Below are positions 51,963-62,112 of a stretch of DNA of 64,000 bases, in pieces. The translations under genes were made by a program, and so were the position numbers. Position 1 is the stretch's first letter. Each line of letters begins with the position of its first letter. The notes beneath the pieces are model-generated. The model was not told the DNA's origin, did not search any database, and saw only the letters and a program-made list of their open reading frames with translations. The DNA comes from PLA3 sp964592235 (GTDB taxonomy: Bacteria > Planctomycetota > Phycisphaerae > UBA1845 > UTPLA1), in NCBI GenBank assembly GCA_964592235.1, contig CAZQCF010000005.1, positions 62,001-126,000 on the forward strand. Direction: 5' to 3'.

Positions 51963-52360
51963 CCGGGTACCACATCAAGCCAGCACGCGCCGTCCGGTGC
52001 ATCCGCGAATCTCAATCGAAATCGGCCGGACAGCTTCTCGCCGCGAAACGTGACCAGCCAATTCAAACCATCATCGCTGGTCGCGTCACAGTCTCCGGCG
52101 TCATGGCGGACGACGTGCCCGCGGTCACTGGAAATCGGCCCCTCGTAGTCGAGGTAAGCGCGCCGGTGATCGCCGATACGATGACATGGCAACGATCCGG
52201 TCGCCGCTTGCTCCGGGGCTTGAGAGAACTTCCACGTAGCCAGCGCCGGTCCGAGATCGATCATCAGGTCAAAGTGAATACCGGCCTTATCCGTATGTTG
52301 CAGGACGACGAATCGCCGGGGGTTCTCGGCCCTTGTTGAAGGCGCCTGACTGCCGTTCAT
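51959..52360 (-). CDS. Free-standing LigD-type 3-prime-phosphoesterase domain protein
   Basis: 133 aa matching the phosphoesterase (PE) module of bacterial NHEJ ligase LigD: RFVVLQHTDKAGIHFDLMIDLG, in two parts, holds the HxDL-type metal residues, followed by DHRRAYLDYEGPI and a C-terminal FRGEKLSGRFRLR. The PE domain trims 3-prime ribonucleotides or phosphates at broken DNA ends. Here no ligase or polymerase domain is attached and no Ku gene is adjacent. It converges with the gene at 51246, overlapping by four bases at the stop codons. Confidence 0.75.
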   Translation of the reverse strand: MNGSQAPSTRAENPRRFVVLQHTDKAGIHFDLMIDLGPALATWKFSQAPEQAATGSLPCHRIGDHRRAYLDYEGPISSDRGHVVRHDAGDCDATSDDGLNWLVTFRGEKLSGRFRLRFADAPDGACWLDVVPG

Positions 52361-52471
52361 TCAAGTGCGTTCCAATGCCGATCCGAAAAGAGGCGTTTCA
52401 TCGGCGGCCGTCGTCGACTCGACTCGACCGGCCAGCCGTCCTTGCGGCTGCCTCGCGGGAGTATTAGCATC

Positions 52472-53230
52472 ATGCCTATGTTATCAAAGGTCATGCGAGC
52501 CGGATATTCGTCTTGGCTGGTGGGTAGCTTTCACCGGGTGGTAGTCATTTGCGCGCTCGTGGTCGTGGCGGGGATGGGCTGCGGGCGGCCCACGAGCGGC
52601 TATGACGAGCTGATGACCGAAGGCTTGAGCGAATACGAGAACCAGCAGTACGCCGAAGCGATTGCGATGTTCAAGAACGCGGCCGAGGCAGACCGCGAGC
52701 GGCCTGAGCCGTCGTACTACACCGGGCTGGCATATTTGAAGATGGCCGATCGGCAGTTTCGGGAAGATGACCTTCCCGGCGCGCTTCGATATTGCGATCG
52801 CGCGTTATCGACGTTTGATGCCGCCGTGGGCGCGTTCCCCGGATACAGCCGGGCGCAACAGGCCAAGGCGGATGCACTGATCCTGAAGGGCAAACACAAG
52901 GACGCGCTGGATGTCGCGACGTGGGCGGCCTCGTACGTCGGCCCGCAGGCGAAGATGCACATCTTCAAGGCTCGGCAGTTCGCGCAGGCCGGCGAGATCG
53001 ACAAAGCCGAGTTGTATTTCAAGCAGGCAGTCTCGGTGGAGCCGGAGAATCCCGCGGCCTACGCCGAGCTGGGTCTGTTCTACATGCGATGCGGCAACGA
53101 CGCCGAGGCGGTCAAGGCGCTCCAGAAGGCGCACGCGATGCGACCCGGGTCGCCGGGAGTCGTGGCGGCGCTGGCGCGGCTGGGCGCTTCGCCGGCGTAC
53201 ACTTCCCCGCAGCCGCCGGCCCGGCCCTGA
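52472..53230 (+). CDS. Exported TPR-repeat protein
   Basis: 252 aa. An N-terminal hydrophobic stretch (about 22-36) ends in a Cys (GMGCG), possibly a lipoprotein with a loose lipobox. At least four TPR-like repeats follow (YAEAIAMFKNAAEA, PSYYTGLAYLKMADRQF, KAELYFKQAVSVEPENP, AYAELGLFYMRCG). Such proteins scaffold complexes. GGGAG stands before ATG 52472, which is preferred over 52442. An AMMECR1 gene follows by 49 bases. Confidence 0.8.
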   Translation: MPMLSKVMRAGYSSWLVGSFHRVVVICALVVVAGMGCGRPTSGYDELMTEGLSEYENQQYAEAIAMFKNAAEADRERPEPSYYTGLAYLKMADRQFREDDLPGALRYCDRALSTFDAAVGAFPGYSRAQQAKADALILKGKHKDALDVATWAASYVGPQAKMHIFKARQFAQAGEIDKAELYFKQAVSVEPENPAAYAELGLFYMRCGNDAEAVKALQKAHAMRPGSPGVVAALARLGASPAYTSPQPPARP

Positions 53231-53279
53231 TCGCGATGCCGCCGACTCGCCTCGAAACCAGAATGGGAGGCGACCAGTC

Positions 53280-53837
53280 GTGACCGCTCGATACGAATTT
53301 GATGAACGCGCTCGGAAGCATCTGCTTCGCGTGGCGCGTGAGGCCATCGAAGCCGAAGTTCGCGGTAAGCCTTTGCCCGCTATGGTTGCGGGCGAATCCG
53401 CGTATCCCAATCACGGCGTTTTTGTGACGCTTCGTTGTGGCGAGCGGCTTCGCGGCTGCATCGGCACGTTTCACCCGGATGGCGAACTGATCTCCACCAT
53501 TCGGCACATCGCCGCCGAGGCGACGCACGACTCGCGCTTCACCGGCGCGCCGCTGGGGCCGGGCGATCTGCCGACCCTGCGCATCGAATTGTCGCTGCTG
53601 TCGCCGTTGACACCGATTCGGGAAGTCAGCGAAATCGTGATCGGCCGACACGGCATCCACGTTTCGGTTGGCGGGCGACGCGGGTGCTTTCTGCCCAGCG
53701 TGGCGACCGAGCACGGCTGGGATGCGGCGACGTTTCTATCGGTCTGTTGCGCGGAGAAGATCGGCGTGGCCCCCGACGCCTGGCGTGGGCCAGATGCCGC
53801 GGTGAGTGTGTTCGAAGTTGACAAGATTGAGGAGTAG
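53280..53837 (+). CDS. AMMECR1 domain protein
   Basis: 185 aa with the universal but uncharacterised AMMECR1 fold. The invariant motif LRGCIG is present, along with GVFVTLR and the C-terminal LPSVATEHGWDAATFL. In many bacteria the domain sits beside MEMO-family and radical SAM proteins; here it is alone. Start GTG 53280 has GGGAGG nine bases upstream. The gene is followed by a 20-base palindrome and then by the convergent deacetylase gene. Confidence 0.88.
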   Translation: MTARYEFDERARKHLLRVAREAIEAEVRGKPLPAMVAGESAYPNHGVFVTLRCGERLRGCIGTFHPDGELISTIRHIAAEATHDSRFTGAPLGPGDLPTLRIELSLLSPLTPIREVSEIVIGRHGIHVSVGGRRGCFLPSVATEHGWDAATFLSVCCAEKIGVAPDAWRGPDAAVSVFEVDKIEE

Positions 53838-53839
53838 TA

Positions 53840-53859
53840 GGGTGCGTCCTCGACGCACC
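53840..53859. repeat. Short perfect palindrome GGGTGCGTC/GACGCACC
   Basis: A stem of eight bases with a 3-base loop lies directly after the AMMECR1 stop, between convergent genes. A second version lies at 59257-59305. There is no T run. It may be a dispersed repeat that also shapes the 3-prime ends. Confidence 0.6.
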
Positions 53860-53888
53860 GTTGCATCGGCACATGGCTTGCGGCCCGC

Positions 53889-54836
53889 TCACTCCTCGTG
53901 CCTTGCCAACTCCCTCACATGCGCCGCGACGGAATTCTGCAGCGCCGTCAGGTTGTAACCACCCTCCAGCGCGCTGACGATCCGCCCATCGCAGAATTCA
54001 TCAGCCACGTGCATCAGGTGCCGCGTCATCGTCTCAAACCCCGTCTCCGTGAGATGCAGCCCGCCAAGCGGATCGTCCCGATGGGCATCAAACCCGGCAG
54101 AGATCAAGAGGAACTCCGGCTGAAAATCTCGAACCGCCGGCAGGGCCACCCGCTCAAACGCCGCGACGTAATCGCGCTCCGGCGTGGCCGGCGCAATCGG
54201 GATGTTTAGTGTGAAGCCCGTCCCCGCGCCTGCGCCGCATTCATTCGTCATGCCCGTGCCGGGCCAGAGCGGGTGCTGATGCAGCGAAACAAACAGCACC
54301 GACGGATCGTCGTAAAAAATCTCCTGCGTGCCGTTGCCGTGGTGAACGTCCCAATCGACGACCGCGATTCGATCGATGCCGTGCTGCTGTTGCAGGTAGC
54401 GCGCGACGATGGCCACATTCGCGAAGAGGCAGAATCCCATGGCCGCCTCGGGACGTGCGTGATGCCCCGGCGGCCGCACGGCACAGAACGCATTGCGGCA
54501 GGCCCCGCTCATTACGTCATCAGCCGCTGTAAGGAGCGTGTTCACCGCATGGATGGCGGCGTCGTAGCTCATGAGGCTCGCGACCGTATCGCCGCTGTCC
54601 AGCAGGTGTGTGCCGTGCTCGATGGCGTGTCGAATGCGATCGTGGTAGGCCGCTGAATGAACGCGCGTGATCCAGGCGCGGGCGTCGTGTGACACGGTCG
54701 GGCGGTGATTCAATCCGGGGACGAGCGGTCGGAGGGCATCGGGCGCGAGCACCTGGGCCCGGGCGATGCACTCGACATGATGACCGGTGTCGTGTTCGAG
54801 CGATGCGGCGTCCCAGTAGTAGCCCGTGTGGGACAT
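53889..54836 (-). CDS. Histone deacetylase-like (class II / acetoin utilisation) hydrolase
   Basis: 315 aa zinc hydrolase that removes acetyl groups from lysine or polyamines. Motifs: RPPGHHA with the catalytic His pair, GFCLFANVAI, zinc ligands in VDWDVHHGNGT and SAGFDAH, PGTGM, and EGGYN. It starts 11 bases after the pntB stop, so it is probably cotranscribed with the transhydrogenase, which suggests (inference) a link between NADPH state and deacetylation. Confidence 0.92.
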   Translation of the reverse strand: MSHTGYYWDAASLEHDTGHHVECIARAQVLAPDALRPLVPGLNHRPTVSHDARAWITRVHSAAYHDRIRHAIEHGTHLLDSGDTVASLMSYDAAIHAVNTLLTAADDVMSGACRNAFCAVRPPGHHARPEAAMGFCLFANVAIVARYLQQQHGIDRIAVVDWDVHHGNGTQEIFYDDPSVLFVSLHQHPLWPGTGMTNECGAGAGTGFTLNIPIAPATPERDYVAAFERVALPAVRDFQPEFLLISAGFDAHRDDPLGGLHLTETGFETMTRHLMHVADEFCDGRIVSALEGGYNLTALQNSVAAHVRELARHEE

Positions 54837-54847
54837 CGGCGCACCGG

Positions 54848-56284
54848 TTACCCGGCCTGCTTGACGGCGGCGACGAGGTCGAGGATGGCCTTCTTGCCGT
54901 CGCCGAAATACATCAGCGTATTGGGCGCGGCGAACAAGGGATTGGGAATGCCCGCGAAGCCGGGGCTAAGACTGCGCTTCACGACCACGACGGTGCGGGC
55001 CTTGTCGACATCGAGGATCGGCATGCCGGCGATGGGCGACTTGGGATCGGTCCGGGCGACGGGGTTCACCACGTCGTTCGCGCCGATGACGATCGCGACA
55101 TCGGTCTGGTCAAAGGTCGAGTTGATCTCGTCCATTTCTTTGACCTTGTCATACGGGATGTTGGCCTCGGCGAGCAGCACGTTCATATGACCCGGCATGC
55201 GTCCGGCGACCGGGTGAACGCCGTACTCCACCGTCGCGCCGCGCGCTTCCAGGGCATTGGCCAGATCGCGCACCGCATGTTGCGCCTGCGAAACGGCCAT
55301 GCCGTAGCCCGGCACGATGACGACGCGACGAACGCCGTCGAAGAGCAGGCCGAGTTCTTCCGCCGAGGCGGACTTCACTTTGCCGCCGTAGACATCGTCG
55401 GCCGACGCGCCGCCCGTGGCCGTGCCCAGCTTGCCGAACAGCACATTGCCCAGCGAGCGGTTCATCGCCTTGCACATGATCTGGCAGAGGATGATGCCCG
55501 ATGACCCCACGAGCGAACCGGCGATGATGAGCCCGTAGTTGTTCAGCACGAAGCCGGTCGCCGCGGCGGCCATGCCGGAATAAGAGTTGAGCAGACAAAT
55601 CACGACCGGCATGTCAGCGCCGCCGATCGGCGTCGTGACGAACACGCCCAGTACCGACGCGAGCACAACCATCGGAAAGAACAGCCAGAGCTTTGACAGA
55701 TCGTACGTCGCCCAGACCGACAAGCCGATCGTGGCGATCAGCAGGAGCGCGTTGGCCAGTTGCTGCGCGGGAATCACATTGCCGCTGGGAACCCATTTCA
55801 GTTCCTGCAACTTGCCCGCAGCCACGAGACTGCCGAAGAACGTGACCGCGCCGATCAGACCGGCGGCCATCGTCGAGCCGACGAAAAATCGCATTTCCGT
55901 GACGGCCGTGGCCTCGGTGGGAACGTCACCGGCTCCCATTCGCGCGATGAGTTCGCACGCGGCGACTAGTAGCGACGCGCCGCCGCCGAAGCCGTTCAGC
56001 AGGCCAACCATCTGCGGCATGCCGGTCATGGGGACGCGAACCGCGAAAATAAGTCCCGCGATGCTGCCCACAGCGAGGCCGATGCCGACCAGCCAATAGC
56101 CCAGACCGGAGATGTCGGGATCCTCGTAGGCGACGAAGCAGGTGACCGCGATGGCGACGAGCATGCCGAGCGCGCCGGTGACGTTGCCGCGCACGGCGGT
56201 GCGCGGATGGCTCAAGCGCTTCAGCGCGATGATGAAGCAGATCGAGGCGAACAGGTACAGCGCGTTTCGGACGGCTTCTGACAC
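54848..56284 (-). CDS. pntB: NAD(P) transhydrogenase beta subunit
   Basis: 478 aa. About nine transmembrane helices fill the first 270 residues and form the proton channel; the C-terminal NADP(H) domain (from about 300) has VVIVPGYGMAVSQAQ and the conserved GANDVVNP and GMPILDVD loops. The complex uses the proton gradient to reduce NADP+ with NADH. Three bases separate it from the gene for the small alpha part (56288). Confidence 0.94.
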   Translation of the reverse strand: MSEAVRNALYLFASICFIIALKRLSHPRTAVRGNVTGALGMLVAIAVTCFVAYEDPDISGLGYWLVGIGLAVGSIAGLIFAVRVPMTGMPQMVGLLNGFGGGASLLVAACELIARMGAGDVPTEATAVTEMRFFVGSTMAAGLIGAVTFFGSLVAAGKLQELKWVPSGNVIPAQQLANALLLIATIGLSVWATYDLSKLWLFFPMVVLASVLGVFVTTPIGGADMPVVICLLNSYSGMAAAATGFVLNNYGLIIAGSLVGSSGIILCQIMCKAMNRSLGNVLFGKLGTATGGASADDVYGGKVKSASAEELGLLFDGVRRVVIVPGYGMAVSQAQHAVRDLANALEARGATVEYGVHPVAGRMPGHMNVLLAEANIPYDKVKEMDEINSTFDQTDVAIVIGANDVVNPVARTDPKSPIAGMPILDVDKARTVVVVKRSLSPGFAGIPNPLFAAPNTLMYFGDGKKAILDLVAAVKQAG

Positions 56285-56287
56285 AAA

Positions 56288-56644
56288 TCAGCCCTTTTTC
56301 TTGAACATGCCGAGCATGCGGTGGGTGACGGCGAATCCCCCGACGACGTTGATCATCGCGAAGATGATCGCAAGGATGCCGAAGATGATCGTGATGAAGT
56401 TAAGCTTCAGACCGGCGGCGAGGACCGCGCCGATGATCGTGATGCCGCTGATGGCATTCGATCCCGACATCAGCGGCGTGTGAAGCGTCGGCGGCACTTT
56501 GGTGATGACCTCGAACCCGACAAAGGTCGCGAGGATGAACACGGTGATGGCCGTCACAAACATCGACGCCGGCGATGGAGCGGCCGTACCGTGCGCGGCG
56601 GCGCCGTCAGCCAGGAGGGCAGTCGAGAACATCAATAGATTCAT
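56288..56644 (-). CDS. pntAB: NAD(P) transhydrogenase alpha subunit, membrane part
   Basis: 118 aa with a signal-like start and three transmembrane helices (about 28-48, 60-80, 84-110). It carries the conserved core VGFEVITKVPPTLHTPLMSG followed by NAISG. The alpha chain is split into two genes, as in Rhodospirillum. It lies between pntAA and pntB. Confidence 0.92.
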   Translation of the reverse strand: MNLLMFSTALLADGAAAHGTAAPSPASMFVTAITVFILATFVGFEVITKVPPTLHTPLMSGSNAISGITIIGAVLAAGLKLNFITIIFGILAIIFAMINVVGGFAVTHRMLGMFKKKG

Positions 56645-56694
56645 GATTGTCCGTACTCCTTAACGTGCGGCTCGCTTCGTGGCGTCGAAATGGC

Positions 56695-57852
56695 TCATGC
56701 CGGTTGCAGGGCCGGCGCGCCCAAGCCCATGATCTCGCGCAGGCGCGGGCTGACGACCTGTCCCTCACGCGTGATCAGCGTATCGCGAATGCACTCGTTG
56801 TCCATGTTCATCACGATTTCGCCGTTCTTGACGATGTCCGTCAGGAACGACGTGACGTTGCGGGCAAACATCTGACTGGCGTGGAAGGGAACCGTCGCCG
56901 CGAGATTGGTCGGCGCGAGGATCGTCACGCCATGCTTCACCACCGTCTCGCCCGGGCAGGTCAACTCGCAATTGCCGCCCGCTTCCGCCGCAAGATCGAC
57001 GATCACCGATCCGGGCCGCATATGCGGCACCATGTCAGCCGTGATCAACCGCGGCGCTGGCTTGCCAGGAATCAACGCCGTGGAGATGACCACGTCGTTT
57101 TCCTTCACATGCTGGGCGATGACTTCGCGCTGGCGCTGCTGATACGCCGCTGACATCTCTTTGGCATATCCCCCCTTGTCTTGTGCGTCCTCCTGCGGCG
57201 CATCCACCACCACGAACTTCGCGCCGAGGCTCTCCACCTGTTCCTTCACGACCGGCCGCACGTCAAATGCCTCGACAACCGCGCCCAGCCGCTTGGCCGT
57301 CGCGATGGCCTGCAACCCGGCGACGCCTGCGCCAAGCACCAGCACCTTGGCCGGTGTGATCGTTCCCGCGGCCGTCATCATCATCGGGAAGATGCGTACC
57401 AGCTCGTTCGCGGCGAGCAACACGGCTTTGTACCCCGCCAGGCTGCTCATGCTGGACAGCACGTCCATGGCCTGCGCGCGCGTGATGCGCGGCATCAGCT
57501 CAAGGGCGAATGCGGTGAAGCCGCGCGAGGCGAGGTCTTTCACAAGGTCGTGCCGCACAAGCGGATTGCACATCGCGATCAGCACGGTATCGCTCCGCAT
57601 CTGATCGAGCAGATCCGGCATCGGTGGGCGGATCGAGACGATCAGGTTGGAGTGCTCGCAGACGGCCGCCGCGCCATCCACAAGCATCGCTCCGGCCGAT
57701 TCAAAGGTCGAATCGGGAAACCCGGCGGCGTTGCCGGCGCCCCGTTCCACGACGACCTCGATATTGAGTTTCTTCAGCTTTGCCAGCACCTCGGGGACGA
57801 GGGCGACGCGCGTCTCGCCGTGGCCGATGGCGGAGGGTATACCGAGCTTCAT
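56695..57852 (-). CDS. pntAA: NAD(P) transhydrogenase alpha subunit, NAD-binding part
   Basis: 385 aa soluble NAD(H)-binding subunit related to alanine dehydrogenase: GHGETRVALVPEVLAKLKK, the Rossmann region VLVLGAGVAGLQAIATAKRLG, and RPGSVIVDLAAEAGGNCE. First gene of the pntAA-pntAB-pntB-deacetylase operon. The start at ATG 57852 gives the family N-terminus MKLGIPS; the frame opens at 57948. Confidence 0.93.
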   Translation of the reverse strand: MKLGIPSAIGHGETRVALVPEVLAKLKKLNIEVVVERGAGNAAGFPDSTFESAGAMLVDGAAAVCEHSNLIVSIRPPMPDLLDQMRSDTVLIAMCNPLVRHDLVKDLASRGFTAFALELMPRITRAQAMDVLSSMSSLAGYKAVLLAANELVRIFPMMMTAAGTITPAKVLVLGAGVAGLQAIATAKRLGAVVEAFDVRPVVKEQVESLGAKFVVVDAPQEDAQDKGGYAKEMSAAYQQRQREVIAQHVKENDVVISTALIPGKPAPRLITADMVPHMRPGSVIVDLAAEAGGNCELTCPGETVVKHGVTILAPTNLAATVPFHASQMFARNVTSFLTDIVKNGEIVMNMDNECIRDTLITREGQVVSPRLREIMGLGAPALQPA

Positions 57853-58082
57853 GATCGCCTTTCGCGTGGATCGAATGACTGAAACACTGACCGGTCTTGG
57901 TGCATGATTACCGAGGATTTTACTGGCATTTGCCAGACTCGCAACCACGGCTCGTTCGGCGTGATGCGCGCAATCTGTGGCGCGTACCGCATTTGTGTTA
58001 CCATGGAGGCGTCGGTCGGCGTGCGATGTCCTGACCGCTTCCGAGACGCCTGACGAATCAATACCTGCCTTCGGTCAACCCT

Positions 58083-58691
58083 ATGCGAGACCGCGACGAG
58101 CGACAACTGTTCCGCGCTGTTCGCGAAGGCGACGAAAAGGCATTCGAACGGGCCTACCGGCTTTATTACCAGCGCGTCCGACTCATGGCGTGGCGGCTGG
58201 CCCGCCGAAGCGACCGCGTGGACGACCTCGCCAACGAGACCTGGTGCCGGGCATTTAACCGGCGCAACGATTACGACGGCCGCACGCCGTTCCTGGTCTG
58301 GCTGGCAGGAATTCTGCGAAACGTGAACCGCGAGTCGGCGCGAAAGTACGCCGCGGATGCGCCCGGACCCGCTGCGAGCGAAGCCGATCCGGCAATGGAC
58401 GAAGCGACACCGGAAGCCATCGCGGCCGAGGCCGAGGCCCTGGCGGGGCTGAATGACTGTGTCTCTCGGCTGCCGGAGGCGGATCAGGCGATCGTGCGGC
58501 TGCGGTACTTCGAGAATCGCACGTTAAAGGCTGTGGCACAAGCACTTAGCATCCCCGAATCCACGCTGCGAGACTCGAGGCTGCCGGGGGTCATGGAAGC
58601 CTTGCGAGGGTGCATGGAAAAAAAAGGCATCGATTTTTCATTTTTTTCCGCGCTGGGAGGGGGGAATTCGCAAGGAGGTATAGAGGACTAA
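58083..58691 (+). CDS. ECF-type RNA polymerase sigma factor (second)
   Basis: 202 aa. Region 2 at about 10-80 (DEKAFERAYRLYYQRVRLM, VDDLANETWCRAF, PFLVWLAGILRNVNRE) and region 4 at about 125-180 (LPEADQAIVRLRYFENRTLKAVAQA, with SIPESTLRDSRLPGVME as the recognition helix). Near the end the gene has a run of eight A (58618-58625) and two T runs, odd for this GC-rich DNA. The downstream gene starts one base after the stop and probably encodes its regulator. Confidence 0.88.
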   Translation: MRDRDERQLFRAVREGDEKAFERAYRLYYQRVRLMAWRLARRSDRVDDLANETWCRAFNRRNDYDGRTPFLVWLAGILRNVNRESARKYAADAPGPAASEADPAMDEATPEAIAAEAEALAGLNDCVSRLPEADQAIVRLRYFENRTLKAVAQALSIPESTLRDSRLPGVMEALRGCMEKKGIDFSFFSALGGGNSQGGIED

Positions 58692-58692
58692 G

Positions 58693-59157
58693 ATGGACTC
58701 CACTCACAACAAGCTCCATGCAATGCTCGGCACGCTGGGAGAGGCTCGCGAAGCGGGCTGTTTCGCGGCGGCGGCGGGCTTCCCGTGGCAGACGCCGCAG
58801 GCGAAGGTTACCGGCCTTCTCCGTCGGCGGATGGCATGGGTTCGCGTGGGGCTGCCCCTGGCGGCTGCGGCTGCGGTGGCGGTGGTGTTTGTGGGGCCCA
58901 GCTTAGTCAGGACAGTCAACACGGTCGATCGGACGTCCGTGATGATTTCGACCGACACCCAGCCGCTCGAAGTGGCCGAACTGGCGACGGCCGGTCCGGC
59001 AGCGACCTCCGCCACGGCGGACAATTGCGACTACAACGGCGACGGCGTGGTGGACGGTCGGGACATCCAGGCGTTCATCGAACGGCTACGGGACAGCGGC
59101 GGAGATCCGCAACTCGAGGCGGAAGCGCTCCAACGCTGTCTGCTGGGCAAGTCGTAA
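58693..59157 (+). CDS. Membrane protein with dockerin-like calcium loop, partner of the ECF sigma factor
   Basis: 154 aa. A cytoplasmic start (1-48) ends in GLLRRRMAWVRVG, then one transmembrane helix (about 50-70), a Thr/Ala-rich stalk, and a dockerin-like Asp loop (DYNGDGVVDGRDIQAFIERL) near 113-132. The position, starting one base after the sigma stop, is where anti-sigma genes normally lie; no classical anti-sigma motif is seen. AGAGGA stands before the ATG. A terminator ends the pair. Confidence 0.7.
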   Translation: MDSTHNKLHAMLGTLGEAREAGCFAAAAGFPWQTPQAKVTGLLRRRMAWVRVGLPLAAAAAVAVVFVGPSLVRTVNTVDRTSVMISTDTQPLEVAELATAGPAATSATADNCDYNGDGVVDGRDIQAFIERLRDSGGDPQLEAEALQRCLLGKS

Positions 59158-59178
59158 CGCCCGGCTAGACCTCTTGCA

Positions 59179-59231
59179 ACGTGAGGCCGGATTGGTGCTT
59201 ACCGGAGCGCCAGTTCGGCCTCGCGTTTTTT
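59179..59231 (+). terminator. Rho-independent terminator
   Basis: Eleven-base arms (59179-59189 with 59216-59226, one mismatch) hold a 26-base loop and lead into six T. It ends the sigma/dockerin unit. Confidence 0.8.
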
Positions 59232-59256
59232 ACTGCGCGAAAGTCACTGGTTTGTC

Positions 59257-59305
59257 GGGTGCGTCCTCGGCGCAATTCATCGGATGTGTCCGCCCGCGAC
59301 GCACC
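59257..59305. repeat. GGGTGCGTC repeat unit, expanded form
   Basis: The arms GGGTGCGTC (59257-59265) and GACGCACC (59298-59305) match the compact palindrome at 53840-53859 but stand 32 bases apart, possibly after an insertion. It is followed by the hairpin GCGAGCGTGCTCGC (about 59321-59334). Confidence 0.55.
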
Positions 59306-59356
59306 GGCCATTTAGCCGGCGAGCGTGCTCGCTGCGATGCCAATTACGCATTCCTA

Positions 59357-60529
59357 CTACGCGTGTATCGCTACAGGTGCGCTTGCGCGAATTGTCGAAA
59401 AAGCCTGATCGAGGTCCGCGATCAAGTCGTCCGCATCCTCAATCCCCACGGACAATCGCAGCAATCCGCCGGTCAGGCCGCGGGCTTCGCGCTCGGCGAC
59501 GGGCATGGAGGCGTGGGTCATGGTCGCGGGGTGTCCGATGAGGCTCTCGACGCCGCCGAGGGATTCGGCCAGCGAGAAGAGTTTGGTCTTTCCGGCGACG
59601 GCCCGTGCGGCCGCTTCGCTGCCTTTCAACTCGAACGAGACCATGCCACCGAAGGCCCGCATCTGCCGTTTGGCGAGGGCGTGTTGCTTGTGATTCGCCA
59701 GACCGGGGTAGATCACGCGCGAGACGGCCGGGTTGCTCGCCAGCCACGCGGCGACCTTCGCGGCGTTCGCGCAATGCGCCTCCATGCGCACGGCCAGCGT
59801 CTTGATTCCGCGCAGGACCAGCCAGCAGTCGTGCGGCCCGGGCACGGCGCCGACGGCGTTCTGATGATATTTCAGACGCGTGTAGAGATCGTCGTTGCTC
59901 GTCAGCGTCGCGCCGCCGACCACGTCGGAGTGGCCGCCGAGGTACTTCGTCGTGCTGTGAACGACCACATCGGCCCCCATGTCCAGCGGCTGTTGCAGGT
60001 ACGGACTGGCGAAGGTGTTGTCCACCACGGTGATGAGCTTGTGCTGCTTGCCGATCTTCGCCACGGCCGATATATCGACAATGTTCAATAACGGATTGGT
60101 CGGCGTCTCCATCCAGATCATCTTCGTGTTGGGCTTCGCGGCCTTGGCGACGTTGTCCGGGTTGGTCATGTCCACCCAACTGAACGTGAGGCCGTAGCGC
60201 TTCCACACAAGCTCGAAGAGCCGATACGTGCCGCCATACACATCGTCGGCGCAGATGACGTGATCGCCGGCCGACAGCAGGTTCATCACGGTGTTGGTCG
60301 CGGCGAGGCCGGAGGCGAAGCAGAGGCCGTGCTTGGCGTTTTCCAGCGAGGCGAGGCAGGACTCGAGCGCGGTGCGCGTCGGGTTGCCGGTGCGGGCGTA
60401 TTCGTAGCCCTTGTGGTTGCCGATGCCGTCCTGGGTGTACGTGGAGGTCTGAAAGATGGGGACGATGGTGGCCCCGGTGACCGGCTCGGCTTCCTGTCCG
60501 ACGTGAATGGCGCGCGTGGCGAAGTTCAT
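59357..60529 (-). CDS. Cystathionine gamma-synthase / gamma-lyase
   Basis: 390 aa PLP enzyme of the Cys/Met metabolism family. It contains YEYARTGNPTRTALE, FASGLAATNTV, VVDNTFASPYLQ, the Schiff-base Lys in HSTTKYLGGHSD and the C-terminal LRLSVGIEDADDL. With the cystathionine beta-synthase gene 97 bases upstream, the pair would run reverse transsulfuration, making cysteine from homocysteine, which favours the gamma-lyase role; gamma-synthase cannot be ruled out. The start at ATG 60529, with AAAGGA before it, gives the family N-terminus MNFATRAIHVG; the frame upstream is not used. Confidence 0.92.
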   Translation of the reverse strand: MNFATRAIHVGQEAEPVTGATIVPIFQTSTYTQDGIGNHKGYEYARTGNPTRTALESCLASLENAKHGLCFASGLAATNTVMNLLSAGDHVICADDVYGGTYRLFELVWKRYGLTFSWVDMTNPDNVAKAAKPNTKMIWMETPTNPLLNIVDISAVAKIGKQHKLITVVDNTFASPYLQQPLDMGADVVVHSTTKYLGGHSDVVGGATLTSNDDLYTRLKYHQNAVGAVPGPHDCWLVLRGIKTLAVRMEAHCANAAKVAAWLASNPAVSRVIYPGLANHKQHALAKRQMRAFGGMVSFELKGSEAAARAVAGKTKLFSLAESLGGVESLIGHPATMTHASMPVAEREARGLTGGLLRLSVGIEDADDLIADLDQAFSTIRASAPVAIHA

Positions 60530-60626
60530 GGGTGTCCTTTCGTTGGATGCCGCGAGGATTTTAACGCAAATAAACTGCGCACAAAAGCGTCGGGCGTGGA
60601 CTGACACTCGGATCGGCCGACGGGTG

Positions 60627-62012
<1,386 letters not shown>

Positions 62013-62112
62013 GAGGAGCCTCCCGGGCGCGAACGAGAACAGTAACCAGAACGTTGGGTTCGATTATACAGGTTGTGCGCCGGCGAGCGAATTCCATTTG
62101 ATGGAGGCGGAC

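Noticed and set aside
58610..58906. Programmed frameshift at A8 in the ECF sigma gene
   Set aside because: One alternative frame meets TAG at 58681 and the other runs into a low-complexity Arg-rich shadow; neither makes a sensible fusion with the next gene.
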